Below, piece after piece: positions 45,603-54,131 of a DNA stretch of 64,000 nt. Under the pieces are notes generated by a model. It was not told the origin of the DNA and did not search any database. It was given only the letters and a program-made list of their open reading frames with translations. The stretch spans positions 124,001-188,000 of the forward strand of contig NZ_VSKS01000003.1 of NCBI RefSeq assembly GCF_008312835.1, in the 5' to 3' direction. Every line of letters starts with the position of its first letter. The first letter of the stretch is position 1. Source of the stretch: Streptomyces marokkonensis. Lineage in GTDB: Bacteria; Actinomycetota; Actinomycetes; Streptomycetales; Streptomycetaceae. A program made the translations under genes and the position numbers.

Positions 45603-46988
45603 CTAGCCGAGGCCGCGCCACCCCTTGGAGTCCACTCCGCCCGGCACGGGAGCTCCCTCGTCATACGGCCGGCGCGTGAACACGAATGAGCCCAGGTCGA
45701 GATGGCTCACCTCCCCGTCCGGCCGCCGCGCGGGCCGCAGGAGTTCTCCGGCGTAGTAACCCTCCAGTCCCACCCAGGTGCCGTCCCCGTTCGAGCGGAA
45801 CCGTGAGCGCCGGCCGTTGCCGGACAGCGGTTCCAGCGAGACGAGCCCGTCGGCCGACAGCCGCAGCGCGAAGGCGTACGTCCCCCAGTACCACTGACCC
45901 ACCAGTTCCAGTACCGCGGGGTCGGCCTCCCGCAGCGGCTGCCACGGATCGGGGACACGGGGTTCCGCCTCGGCGACGATCCGCACCAGATCGGCGGCCA
46001 CCGTGAACGGCGGGGGACCTGACGTGCAGTTGGCCAGGACGACCGCGCCCACATCGTCCGCCACGCCCATCGTGAGGCAGGCGAGGAAGCCCGGAAGCGA
46101 ACCGGTGTGTCCCACGAGAGCACGCCCGTGCTGGTGGCGGAGCTCCATGCCCAGGCCGTACGCATAGCCGTCGGCGACGTCCGCCGCCTCGACCGGTGTC
46201 GCCGGCGTCCTCATCTCCCGCACCGACCCGGCACTCAGCACTCGCTCGTCCCCCTCGGCCAGAAAGGCCATGAAGCGCGCCAAGTCCCCTGTTGTCGACC
46301 ACAGTTGACCGGCGGGTGCCATCAGCCCGAGGTCCTCCAGGGGCTCGGCCAGCATCACATCCGCCCACGGGTGCACCGCCCACCCGCCGGCGTGCGGCGC
46401 CTCCGGCCGCGCACTCGTACGACGCAGACACAGAGGCTCGAGCACCTCACGCCGCAGCACCTCCTCCCACGGGGCACCACGCAGCTCCTCGACGAGGGCG
46501 CCCAGCAGCGCATATCCGGGGTTCGAATAGTGGAACCGCCTGCCCCTGGGGTGCAGCAGCGGCCGTTCGCCCAGCACGTCGGCCAGGCCGGGCCGCAGGG
46601 CCCCGGGGGTCCGCTCCCACCAGGGGCCGGGCGTCTCGGCGGCCAGCCCACCGCTGTGCGAGAGCAGTTCCGCGATGGTCGCCTCGCCCACTCCGGTGCC
46701 CGGCAGGTGCTTCTCCAACGGGTCGGAGAGGTCCAGTGCCCCCTCGTCACGCAGCCGGAGCACCAGAACGGCGGTGAACGTCTTGGTGATCGAACCGATC
46801 CGGTACTGCACGTTCTCGTCCGGGGCATGGACCGCAACCGAGGTCCGTGCCCCCGTCCACACGGTCCTGCCGCCCCGCACCACGGCCGCGACGAGCGAGG
46901 GCGCACGCCCCTCGCTCTGGGCGACGGCGATGCGGTGCAGCAGGGCGCGCCGCGTCGCGGGCAGCAGTTCTTCCTCAGATGTCGTCAT
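45603..46988 (-). CDS. Serine hydrolase, class C beta-lactamase/esterase fold
   Basis: 461 residues from ATG 46988. The beta-lactamase-like core (about 20-340) has nucleophile Ser66 in SITK (SxxK), a YSN triad Tyr in RFHYSNPGY, and HTGSLPG in place of KTG. A C-terminal domain of about 110 residues follows. There is no signal peptide, so it is not a secreted antibiotic-inactivating enzyme. The set fits EstB-like esterases or D-amino-peptidases. Physiological substrate unknown. Confidence 0.86.
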   Translation of the reverse strand: MTTSEEELLPATRRALLHRIAVAQSEGRAPSLVAAVVRGGRTVWTGARTSVAVHAPDENVQYRIGSITKTFTAVLVLRLRDEGALDLSDPLEKHLPGTGVGEATIAELLSHSGGLAAETPGPWWERTPGALRPGLADVLGERPLLHPRGRRFHYSNPGYALLGALVEELRGAPWEEVLRREVLEPLCLRRTSARPEAPHAGGWAVHPWADVMLAEPLEDLGLMAPAGQLWSTTGDLARFMAFLAEGDERVLSAGSVREMRTPATPVEAADVADGYAYGLGMELRHQHGRALVGHTGSLPGFLACLTMGVADDVGAVVLANCTSGPPPFTVAADLVRIVAEAEPRVPDPWQPLREADPAVLELVGQWYWGTYAFALRLSADGLVSLEPLSGNGRRSRFRSNGDGTWVGLEGYYAGELLRPARRPDGEVSHLDLGSFVFTRRPYDEGAPVPGGVDSKGWRGLG

Positions 46989-47044
46989 GCCCTCAGTCCA
47001 GCACGCCTGCCGGACGAAGGACGGTGGGCGGTGGTGACGACCGG

Positions 47045-48523
47045 TCAGGTCTGCGCCATGTCCACGAAGCGCGAGTAGTGGCCCTGGAAGGCGACCGTGA
47101 TCGTCGCCGTCGGACCGTTCCGGTGCTTCGCCACGATCAGGTCGGCCTCGCCCGCCCGAGGGGACTCCTTCTCGTAGGCGTCCTCGCGGTGCAGCAGGAT
47201 GACCATGTCGGCGTCCTGCTCGATCGATCCGGACTCACGCAGGTCGGAGACCATCGGCTTCTTGTCGGTGCGCTGCTCCGGACCACGGTTGAGCTGGGAG
47301 AGCGCGATGACCGGGACCTCCAGCTCCTTGGCGAGCAGCTTGAGGTTACGGGACATGTCCGAGACCTCCTGCTGCCGGCTCTCGGCACGCTTGGAACCGC
47401 CGGACTGCATCAGCTGGAGGTAGTCGATGACGACCAGCTTCAGATCGTTGCGCTGCTTCAGACGACGGCACTTGGCGCGGATCTCCATCATCGACAGGTT
47501 CGGGGAGTCGTCGATGTAGAGCGGTGCCGCCGAGACGTCCGGCATCCGGCGCGCCAGGCGCGTCCAGTCCTCGTCGGTCATCGTGCCGGAACGCATGTGG
47601 TGCAGCGCGACGCGCGCCTCCGCGGAGAGCAGGCGCATCGCGATCTCGTTGCGTCCCATCTCGAGCGAGAAGATGACACTGGGCAGGTTGTTCTTGATGG
47701 ATGCCGCCCGTGCGAAGTCCAGGGCGAGCGTCGACTTGCCCATCGCGGGACGAGCGGCGATGACGATCATCTGCCCCGGGTGCAGACCGTTGGTGAGCGA
47801 GTCGAAGTCGGTGAACCCGGTGGGTACTCCGGTCATCTCACCGCTGCGCGACCCGATCGCCTCGATCTCGTCGAGGGCGCCCTCCATGATGTCGCCGAGC
47901 GGCAGATAGTCCTCGCTCGTGCGCTGTTCGGTGACGGCGTAGATCTCCGCCTGCGCACGGTTGACGATCTCGTCCACGTCGTCGTCGGCCGCGTATCCCA
48001 TCTGGGTGATGCGCGTACCGGCCTCCACCAGGCGGCGCAGCACGGCGCGCTCGTGCACGATCTCGGCGTAGTACGCCGCGTTCGCCGCGGTGGGGACCGT
48101 CTGGACGAGGGTGTGGAGGTACGAGGCCCCGCCGACCTTGTTGATCTCGCCGCGTTTGGTCAGCTCCGCGGCGATCGTGATGGGGTCGGCCGGCTCGCCC
48201 TTGGCGTAGACGTCGAGGATCGCCGTGTAGACGGTCTCGTGGGCCGGCTTGTAGAAGTCGTGGCCCTTGAGGATCTCGACGACGTCAGCGATGGCGTCCT
48301 TGGACAGCAGCATGCCGCCCAGGACCGACTGCTCGGCATCGAGATCCTGTGGCGGCACCCTCTCGAACGCGGAGCCTCCGCCGTCCCACCCGCTGCCTTC
48401 CGGGCCGCGGTCGTGCTGTTCGTCGCGGCCCCTGCCGCGGTCCTCGCGTCGGCGGGAGGCGGGCAGACGATCGCTGGGACCACTGTCGGCCCACGGGTCG
48501 TCCAAGGGCTCGGAAATGCTCAC
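47045..48523 (-). CDS. dnaB: Replicative DNA helicase DnaB
   Basis: 492 residues from GTG 48523, with GGAGG well placed; upstream frame has no family similarity. After a charged low-complexity leader (about 1-55), the N-terminal DnaB domain starts at PPQDLDAEQSVLGGMLLSKD. The RecA-like motor has Walker A ARPAMGKST, a Walker B around LKLVVIDYLQLM and the LSQLNRGPEQR arginine-finger region. No intein is present. DnaB is the hexameric 5'-3' fork helicase. Its upstream region carries DnaA-box-like sites. Confidence 0.96.
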   Translation of the reverse strand: MSISEPLDDPWADSGPSDRLPASRRREDRGRGRDEQHDRGPEGSGWDGGGSAFERVPPQDLDAEQSVLGGMLLSKDAIADVVEILKGHDFYKPAHETVYTAILDVYAKGEPADPITIAAELTKRGEINKVGGASYLHTLVQTVPTAANAAYYAEIVHERAVLRRLVEAGTRITQMGYAADDDVDEIVNRAQAEIYAVTEQRTSEDYLPLGDIMEGALDEIEAIGSRSGEMTGVPTGFTDFDSLTNGLHPGQMIVIAARPAMGKSTLALDFARAASIKNNLPSVIFSLEMGRNEIAMRLLSAEARVALHHMRSGTMTDEDWTRLARRMPDVSAAPLYIDDSPNLSMMEIRAKCRRLKQRNDLKLVVIDYLQLMQSGGSKRAESRQQEVSDMSRNLKLLAKELEVPVIALSQLNRGPEQRTDKKPMVSDLRESGSIEQDADMVILLHREDAYEKESPRAGEADLIVAKHRNGPTATITVAFQGHYSRFVDMAQT

Positions 48524-48982
48524 CGAGCCACCTCCTCCCGTCCGCCGAGCGGACCTCGCCGTGCCTCTCTGTTCTACGGCACGGCACTGACAAATAAGAG
48601 GCCCAACTCCTTTTGTCGCGCGCCGGATTTGTGACGTTTCTGCAACCGGCGGACGGAGCGGGCGCCGGACCACCGTAGGCCTGTCGGCAGCGTCAGCCAA
48701 TCTGGTTATCCACAGGCCATGTGGACGACGCGCCCAATGCTGTGGAGAACTCCGGGAAACCTGTGCACGAGACGGTGGACAGCCCTGTGAACAAGCCCCC
48801 AACTCTACCAAGACGAGGCCTTTGACCTGCATCTTTACCGTCCACCGGCTGTGCAGAAGAAAAACTTTCCCGGTCGGATCAAGATCGCTTCATGCGGTGT
48901 ACGCAAGCCCACACCCTGCGCCACCAAGTAAGGGTCGAGAATGCTTTGCATCTCTTACCTGTGGACGATTAAATTGGTGCAC
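48524..48982. promoter_or_regulatory. dnaB-MATE divergent region with DnaA-box-like sites
   Basis: About 460 bases without a gene. TTATCCACA at 48706-48714 (+) is an exact DnaA-box match. Weaker relatives are TCGTCCACA (48720-48728, -), TTCTCCACA (48741-48749, -) and TTGTTCACA (48787-48795, -). Near the MATE gene a promoter TTGCAT (48946-48951), 18-base spacer, TAAATT (48970-48975) is followed seven bases later by the ATG, so that mRNA is probably leaderless. The sites lie upstream of the replicative helicase gene. Confidence 0.6.
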
Positions 48983-50320
48983 ATGACACAGGCCCCCGCG
49001 CGCCCCGGAGCCGTTCGACGGCAGCACGACCGAGAGATCATCATGCTGGCGGTCCCGGCCTTCGGCGCCCTCGTCGCCGAGCCGCTGTTCGTCATGGCCG
49101 ACAGCGCCATCGTCGGCCATCTCGGGACGGCGCAGCTCGCCGGGCTCGGCGTCGCGTCGGCCCTTCTGATGACCGCCGTCAGCGTCTTCGTCTTCCTGGC
49201 CTACGCGACCACGGCCGCCGTCGCCCGGCGCGTCGGAGCAGGCGACCTCCCGTCAGCCATCCGCCAGGGCATGGACGGTATCTGGCTGGCGCTGCTCCTC
49301 GGTGCCGTCGCCCTGGCCGTCGTCCTGCCCACGGCACCCGCCCTCGTGAACCTCTTCGGTGCCTCCGACACAGCGGCCCCCTACGCGACGACGTATCTCC
49401 GGATCTCCACGCTCGGCATACCGGCCATGCTCGTCGTGCTCGCCGCGACCGGTGTCCTGCGCGGACTGCAGAACACGAAGACACCTCTCTACGTGGCCAT
49501 CGCCGGCTTCGTCGCCAACGCCGTACTCAATGTCGCCTTGGTCTACGGCGCCGACCTCGGTATCGCGGGCTCCGCCTGGGGCACCGTCATCGCGCAATGG
49601 GGCATGGCCGCGGTCTATCTGACCGTGGTGCTCCGCGGAGCGCGCAGGCACGGGGCATCCCTGCGCCCGGACGCCGCCGGGATCAGGGCCTCGGCCCAGG
49701 CGGGTGTCCCACTTCTGGTGCGCACCCTCTCCCTTCGGGCCATCCTGATGATCGCGACGGCCGTCGCCGCCCGCTTGGGCGACTCCGACATCGCGGCCCA
49801 CCAGATCATCCTTTCCCTGTGGAGCCTGCTCGCGTTCGCACTGGACGCCATCGCCATCGCCGGGCAGGCCATCATCGGCCGTTATCTCGGGGCCGGCGAC
49901 GCCCAAGGAGCCCGCGAGGCATGCCGTCGCATGGTCGAGTGGGGTATCGCGGTCGGTGTCGTCCTCGGCGTCCTGGTGATACTCGCCCGGCCCGTCTTCC
50001 TGCCCCTGTTCACCAGCGACGCCACGGTCAAGGACGCTGCACTGCCCGCGCTTGTACTCGTCGCACTGTCGCAGCCGATCTGCGGCATCGTCTTCGTTTT
50101 GGACGGAGTGCTGATGGGCGCGGGAGACGGACCGTACCTAGCCTGGGCGATGCTGCTGACCCTCGCGGTGTTCACTCCGGCCGCCCTTCTGGTCCCGGCA
50201 TTCGACGGAGGGCTCACCGCGCTGTGGGCCACGATGACGCTGATGATGACCGTGCGCATGCTGACCCTGTGGATGCGTACCCGCTCGGGCCGCTGGATCG
50301 TCACGGGCGCGGCACGCTGA
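48983..50320 (+). CDS. MATE-family efflux transporter (DinF type)
   Basis: 445 residues from ATG 48983, twelve membrane helices. The start region IIMLAVPAFGALVAEPLFVM, ADSAIVGHLGTAQLAGLG, and the mid-protein repeat GDSDIAAHQIILSLWSLLAFAL are typical of DinF-like MATE antiporters. Such pumps extrude drugs or oxidants in exchange for Na+ or H+. The start is preferred for its -10-like TAAATT seven bases upstream and absence of SD. It converges on rplI with a parS site and a terminator between them. Confidence 0.9.
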   Translation: MTQAPARPGAVRRQHDREIIMLAVPAFGALVAEPLFVMADSAIVGHLGTAQLAGLGVASALLMTAVSVFVFLAYATTAAVARRVGAGDLPSAIRQGMDGIWLALLLGAVALAVVLPTAPALVNLFGASDTAAPYATTYLRISTLGIPAMLVVLAATGVLRGLQNTKTPLYVAIAGFVANAVLNVALVYGADLGIAGSAWGTVIAQWGMAAVYLTVVLRGARRHGASLRPDAAGIRASAQAGVPLLVRTLSLRAILMIATAVAARLGDSDIAAHQIILSLWSLLAFALDAIAIAGQAIIGRYLGAGDAQGAREACRRMVEWGIAVGVVLGVLVILARPVFLPLFTSDATVKDAALPALVLVALSQPICGIVFVLDGVLMGAGDGPYLAWAMLLTLAVFTPAALLVPAFDGGLTALWATMTLMMTVRMLTLWMRTRSGRWIVTGAAR

Positions 50321-50322
50321 CT

Positions 50323-50336
50323 GTTTCACGTGAAAC
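50323..50336. other. parS site (full 16-mer), between MATE gene and rplI
   Basis: GTTTCACGTGAAAC flanked by T and A, giving the complete TGTTTCACGTGAAACA at 50322-50337. It begins two bases after the MATE stop codon and ends five bases before the shared terminator hairpin. Confidence 0.92.
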
Positions 50337-50341
50337 ACGGC

Positions 50342-50377
50342 CATGGGGGCCGCATCCCGAAGGATGCGGCCCCCATG
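50342..50377. terminator. Bidirectional terminator between MATE gene and rplI
   Basis: Perfect 16-base stem CATGGGGGCCGCATCC (50342-50357) / GGATGCGGCCCCCATG (50362-50377) with tetraloop CGAA. Confidence 0.85.
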
Positions 50378-50401
50378 CTCATTGCTTCAGCGAGTCGGCG
50401 T

Positions 50402-50848
50402 TCAGCCGGCGACGACCTCGATGTTGACCTTGGCGTCAACCTCGGGGTGCAGACGCACGGACGTCTCGTGGGCGCCCAGCGTCTTGATCGGCGCACCCAG
50501 CTCGATGCGGCGCTTGTCGACCTCGGGACCACCGGCGGCCTTGATCGCGGAAGCGATGTCGGCCGGGGTGACGGAGCCGAAGAGACGACCGGCGTCGCCG
50601 GAGCGGACGGCCAGGCGGACCTTGACGCCCTCGAGCTGGGCCTTCACCTGGTTGGCCTGCTCGATGGTCTGGATCTCGTGGATCTTGCGAGCACGACGGA
50701 TCTGCTCGACGTCCTTCTCGCCGCCCTTGGTCCAACGGATCGCGAGCTTCCGCGGAACCAGGTAGTTGCGAGCGTAACCGTCCTTGACGTCGACGACGTC
50801 GCCCGCGGCACCGAGGCCGGAGACCTCGTGGGTGAGGATGATCTTCAT
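50402..50848 (-). CDS. rplI: Ribosomal protein bL9
   Basis: 148 residues from ATG 50848. The N-terminal RNA-binding domain is typical ([20 protein letters not shown] then [13 protein letters not shown]), a central helix connects it, and the C-terminal domain ends [13 protein letters not shown]. It is the last gene of rpsF-ssb-rpsR-rplI, 18 bases after rpsR, and is followed by the strong hairpin at 50342-50377. Confidence 0.98.
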   Translation of the reverse strand: MKIILTHEVSGLGAAGDVVDVKDGYARNYLVPRKLAIRWTKGGEKDVEQIRRARKIHEIQTIEQANQVKAQLEGVKVRLAVRSGDAGRLFGSVTPADIASAIKAAGGPEVDKRRIELGAPIKTLGAHETSVRLHPEVDAKVNIEVVAG

Positions 50849-50866
50849 GAGTCGGTCACCCTTCCC

Positions 50867-51103
50867 TTATCGCGCGGTGGAGGTGTAGGGCAGCAGCGCC
50901 ATCTCACGGCTGTTCTTGACGGCCGTGGCGACGTCACGCTGGTGCTGCGTGCAGTTGCCGGTCACGCGGCGGGCACGGATCTTGCCGCGGTCGGAAATGA
51001 ACTTCCGCAGCATGTTCGTGTCCTTGTAGTCCACGTACGTGACCTTGTCCTTGCAGAATGCGCAGACCTTCTTCTTAGGCTTGCGCACAGGCGGCTTCGC
51101 CAT
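50867..51103 (-). CDS. rpsR: Ribosomal protein bS18 (zinc-binding, C+ type)
   Basis: 78 residues from ATG 51103. Cys14, Cys17 (VCAFCKDK), Cys51 and His54 (GNCTQHQ) form a potential zinc site, so this is the zinc-replete form. Streptomyces encode a second, Cys-less S18 under Zur control elsewhere. The gene lies between ssb (43 bases) and rplI (18 bases) in the conserved S6-SSB-S18-L9 operon. bS18 pairs with bS6 on the 30S platform. Confidence 0.98.
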   Translation of the reverse strand: MAKPPVRKPKKKVCAFCKDKVTYVDYKDTNMLRKFISDRGKIRARRVTGNCTQHQRDVATAVKNSREMALLPYTSTAR

Positions 51104-51146
51104 GGTGTTTCTCCTGTGTGATCAAGAAGTGTGGGTACGGCCCCGC

Positions 51147-51740
51147 CTAGAAGGGGGGCTCGTCCGAGTAGCCGCCGCCGCTGCTGCCGCCGGAGCCACC
51201 GCCCCAGCCGCCGCCGCCACCGCCCTGCTGGCCACCGGCGGGTGCGCCGGTCGCCCACGGGTCGTCGGCGGGAGCGCCGCCGCCCTGCTGGCCGCCGCCG
51301 GGACCGCCGCCCCAGCCGCCGCCCTGCTGGCCGCCGCCACCACCGCCGCCGCCGTAGCCGCCCTGGCCACCGCGGCCGGTGGTCTTGGTGACCTTGGCCG
51401 TGGCGTTGCGCAGGCTGGCGCCGACTTCCTCGACGTCCAGCTCGTAGACCGTGCGCTTGACGCCCTCACGGTCCTCGTAGGACCGCTGCTTCAGCCGGCC
51501 CTGCACGATGACGCGCATGCCTCGCTGGAGCGACTCGGCGACGTTCTCCGCCGCCTGGCGCCAGACCGAGCAGGTCAGGAACAGGCTCTCGCCGTCCTTC
51601 CACTCGTTCGTCTGACGGTCGAAGGTGCGGGGGGTCGACGCGACACGGAACTTCGCGACGGCCGCACCGGACGGGGTGAAGCGCAGCTCGGGGTCATCGA
51701 CAAGATTGCCGACGACCGTGATGACGGTCTCGCCTGCCAT
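51147..51740 (-). CDS. ssb: Single-stranded DNA-binding protein
   Basis: 197 residues from ATG 51740. The OB-fold (about 1-112) begins [20 protein letters not shown] and includes the [12 protein letters not shown] helix. A very Gly/Gln-rich linker (about 120-185) with GGGGQQGGG-type repeats follows. The acidic tip DEPPF at the C-terminus is the partner-binding motif of bacterial SSB. The linker DNA is a dense GC-rich trinucleotide repeat. It is cotranscribed with rpsF, rpsR and rplI; in Streptomyces this copy is the essential SSB. Confidence 0.97.
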   Translation of the reverse strand: MAGETVITVVGNLVDDPELRFTPSGAAVAKFRVASTPRTFDRQTNEWKDGESLFLTCSVWRQAAENVAESLQRGMRVIVQGRLKQRSYEDREGVKRTVYELDVEEVGASLRNATAKVTKTTGRGGQGGYGGGGGGGGQQGGGWGGGPGGGQQGGGAPADDPWATGAPAGGQQGGGGGGWGGGSGGSSGGGYSDEPPF

Positions 51741-51817
51741 GGGGGAACCTCTCGGCGGGTTTGCTGCTGGCTGCTTGTGCTGCTACTCGAGTCCCGAGAC
51801 CAGCTGAGCGGAAGGGC

Positions 51818-52108
51818 TCAGTGGGTCTCGGGGCGGAGGACCTTGGTCCGGAGGACCGACTCGTTCAGGTTCATCTGGCGGTCGAGCTCCTTGACGACCG
51901 CAGGCTCGGCCTGCAGGTCGATGACCGAGTAGATGCCCTCGGGCTTCTTCTTGATCTCGTACGAGAGACGACGACGGCCCCAGGTGTCGACCTTCTCGAC
52001 CTTTCCGCCGCCGTCACGGACGACAGAGAGGAAGTTCTCGATCAGCGGGGAGACAGCACGCTCCTCGAGATCGGGGTCGAGGATGACCATCACCTCGTAG
52101 TGACGCAT
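51818..52108 (-). CDS. rpsF: Ribosomal protein bS6
   Basis: 96 residues from ATG 52108, with AAAGGAGGT at good spacing; the upstream in-frame start adds 24 residues not found in S6. Family features: [20 protein letters not shown], the [16 protein letters not shown] loop that binds S18/rRNA, and [20 protein letters not shown] at the end. First gene of the operon. Its leader contains the 12-bp palindrome CGTTGCGCAACG (52171-52182). bS6-bS18 autoregulation by leader binding is known in other bacteria but was not shown here. Confidence 0.98.
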   Translation of the reverse strand: MRHYEVMVILDPDLEERAVSPLIENFLSVVRDGGGKVEKVDTWGRRRLSYEIKKKPEGIYSVIDLQAEPAVVKELDRQMNLNESVLRTKVLRPETH

Positions 52109-52425
52109 GTGGAACCCACCTCCTTTGGACTCAGCGGCCACGGTCGTTCCGTGGCAGGAGGGTCGTGATGCGTTGCGCAACGATGCCTGTCAGTAAAACA
52201 GCCGCCACTGACAATCGAGGCCGGGCGGCGGTTTCCCAGGTCGGCCGGGACGGGCCGTGGCCCTGCCCTGCTCCTGCCTGGCTCTGTCCGGACAGACACC
52301 GGTGCAGACGCTACAGAGTACCCGCACAGCGGCTTCCGGTTGAAATCCGGCTGTGCGGACCCCCAATCTGTACACATCGGGTGTGTACGGCGCTACGATC
52401 CGCCGCCTTTCGCAGGAGGTGCCCC
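52109..52425. promoter_or_regulatory. rpsF-membrane protein divergent region
   Basis: About 317 bases. Near rpsF it holds the palindrome CGTTGCGCAACG and an AT-rich stretch around 52190, a likely rpsF promoter zone. Near the other gene, TACGAT (52394-52399) is a good -10, and just upstream of it lies the inverted repeat at 52370-52388. No gene or tRNA recognised. Confidence 0.5.
52370..52388. promoter_or_regulatory. Inverted-repeat operator over the promoter of the 52426 gene
   Basis: GTACACATCGGGTGTGTAC: perfect seven-base arms GTACACA / TGTGTAC around TCGGG. It ends five bases before the -10 TACGAT and covers the -35 position, so a bound protein would block or steer RNA polymerase. The cognate regulator is unknown. 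Confidence 0.55.
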
Positions 52426-52737
52426 ATGGCACAGGCATTGCGACCCAACACCGCCGGAGGCCTTTTCGCCACGGACGGCAAGCCCCACCCCCTCCAGGAC
52501 ACCCTGCTCGCGGTGACCCTGGTGCTGGGCATCACGTCCTTCATCACGGCGATGTTCCACCATCTGCACCTGCTCAGCTCCTGGACCGGCCTGGTGGGAA
52601 TCCTCACGGGTGCGTACGGCCAGTGGATCTCGGTGACGACCCGCGAACGCTTCGGTCTCGTCCTGGGCCTCGGTGCCTCGGCGGTCGGTTTCTTCCTGGG
52701 CATGGCGCACGGTGGCCTCTTCGGCGGGCTCGGCTGA
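52426..52737 (+). CDS. Small membrane protein of unknown function
   Basis: 103 residues from ATG 52426, with AGGAGGT at ideal spacing. After a soluble leader (1-25, ending DGKPHPLQD), there are three hydrophobic segments: TLLAVTLVLGITSFITAMF, SSWTGLVGILTGAYGQWIS (weak) and LVLGLGASAVGFFLGMAHG. The His pair in MFHHLHLL is notable. Conserved small membrane proteins of this layout occur beside rpsF in Streptomyces, but no function is known. The strong RBS and a possible operator show it is a real, regulated gene. Confidence 0.8.
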   Translation: MAQALRPNTAGGLFATDGKPHPLQDTLLAVTLVLGITSFITAMFHHLHLLSSWTGLVGILTGAYGQWISVTTRERFGLVLGLGASAVGFFLGMAHGGLFGGLG

Positions 52738-52908
52738 CCGGCCTCAGGCGCCCCCCCCTTCCGAACATCGTCCGACGTCCCGGCCGGCGACAGGCCGGGG
52801 CGAAGGGCCCGTGCGCCCAACCGGGGCGCGCCCAAGGCGCAGTAGGCTTCGCGCGAGAGCCGGAGCCCCTGACCCCATGGGGACACACCAGCCCGAGGAG
52901 CGCCCCGA

Positions 52909-54030
52909 ATGAGCCTGACCCTGAGGACCATCAGTCGAGAGCAGCATCTGGCCTACATCCAGAGCCTGCCGTCGGCGAGTCACATGCAGGTCCCGGCCTG
53001 GGCTGATGTCAAGGCGGAATGGCGCTCGGAGAACCTCGGCTGGTTCGACGACCGGACCGGTGAGCTGGTCGGTGCGGGTCTGGTCCTCTACCGGCAGCTG
53101 CCCAAGATCAAGCGGTACCTCGCCTATCTGCCCGAGGGCCCGGTCATCAACTGGTTCGCCCCGAACCTTCAGGAGTGGATCGAGCCCATGCTCGCGCACC
53201 TGAAGCAGCAGGGGGCCTTCTCCGTGAAGATGGGTCCGCCGGTGATCATCCGGCGCTGGGAAGCCTCGACCATCAAGAGGGGCATCCAGGACCAGGACGT
53301 GAAGCGTCTGCGCGACCTGGAGGCCGACTTCATCGAGCCCCGTGCCTTCGAGGTCGCAGACAAGCTGCGCCGCATGGGCTGGCAGCAGGGCGAGGACGGC
53401 GGCGCCGGCTTCGGTGACGTCCAGCCCCGCTACGTCTACCAGGTGCCGCTGGCCAACCGCTCGCTGGAAGAGGTCCACAAGAACTTCAACCAGCTGTGGC
53501 GCCGCAACATCAAGAAGGCGGAGAAGGCCGGCGTCGAGGTCGTCCAGGGCGGCTACAACGACCTGCCCGAGTGGCAGCGGCTCTACGAGATCACGGCTGT
53601 GCGCGACCACTTCCGGCCGCGCCCGCTGTCGTACTTCCAGCGCATGTGGACGGCCCTCAACACCGAGGACCCCAACCGCATGCGGCTGTACTTCGCCCGG
53701 CACAACGGCGTGAACCTGTCCGCGGCGACGATGCTGATCGTCGGCGGGCACGTCTGGTACTCCTACGGCGCCTCCGACAACATCGGCCGCGAGGTCCGGC
53801 CCTCGAACGCGATGCAGTGGCGGATGCTGCGCGACGCCTACGCGCTCGGTGCCACCGTCTACGACCTGCGTGGCATCTCCGACTCGCTGGACGAGACCGA
53901 CCACCTCTTCGGTCTGATCCAGTTCAAGGTGGGCACCGGCGGCCAGGCCGCCGAGTACCTCGGCGAGTGGGACTTCCCGCTGAACAAGCTGCTCCACAAG
54001 GCGCTCGACATCTACATGTCGCGCCGCTGA
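52909..54030 (+). CDS. femX: FemAB-family peptidoglycan aminoacyltransferase (FemX-like)
   Basis: 373 residues from ATG 52909 (GAGGAGCG upstream). The FemAB fold is two GNAT-like halves with a helical arm: HMQVPAWADVKAEWRSENLG near the start, the lipid-II-binding half with LPEGPVINWF, and the conserved C-terminal GATVYDLRGISDSLDETDHL. Such enzymes add the first amino acid (Gly in Streptomyces) to the third residue of the lipid II stem peptide, using aminoacyl-tRNA. The S. coelicolor gene at this locus is described as femX and essential. A racemase-like gene follows. Confidence 0.9.
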   Translation: MSLTLRTISREQHLAYIQSLPSASHMQVPAWADVKAEWRSENLGWFDDRTGELVGAGLVLYRQLPKIKRYLAYLPEGPVINWFAPNLQEWIEPMLAHLKQQGAFSVKMGPPVIIRRWEASTIKRGIQDQDVKRLRDLEADFIEPRAFEVADKLRRMGWQQGEDGGAGFGDVQPRYVYQVPLANRSLEEVHKNFNQLWRRNIKKAEKAGVEVVQGGYNDLPEWQRLYEITAVRDHFRPRPLSYFQRMWTALNTEDPNRMRLYFARHNGVNLSAATMLIVGGHVWYSYGASDNIGREVRPSNAMQWRMLRDAYALGATVYDLRGISDSLDETDHLFGLIQFKVGTGGQAAEYLGEWDFPLNKLLHKALDIYMSRR

Positions 54031-54131
54031 CCCGCAGTTCGTCACGGTCTTCGTCTTCGTAGCCCCGAGGGCTTCGTTGGCTCCCATACCTTTGATACAC
54101 CGCAGCCACGAGAAAGGTTCCAGGTCCGGCC

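Noticed and set aside
46518-46532. tRNA T-loop-like GGTTCGAATAG
   Set aside because: Lies inside the serine hydrolase gene and no cloverleaf or acceptor stem can be formed around it.
51150-51380. GC-rich trinucleotide repeat block that might be a repeat element
   Set aside because: It encodes the Gly/Gln linker of SSB in frame; not a separate element.
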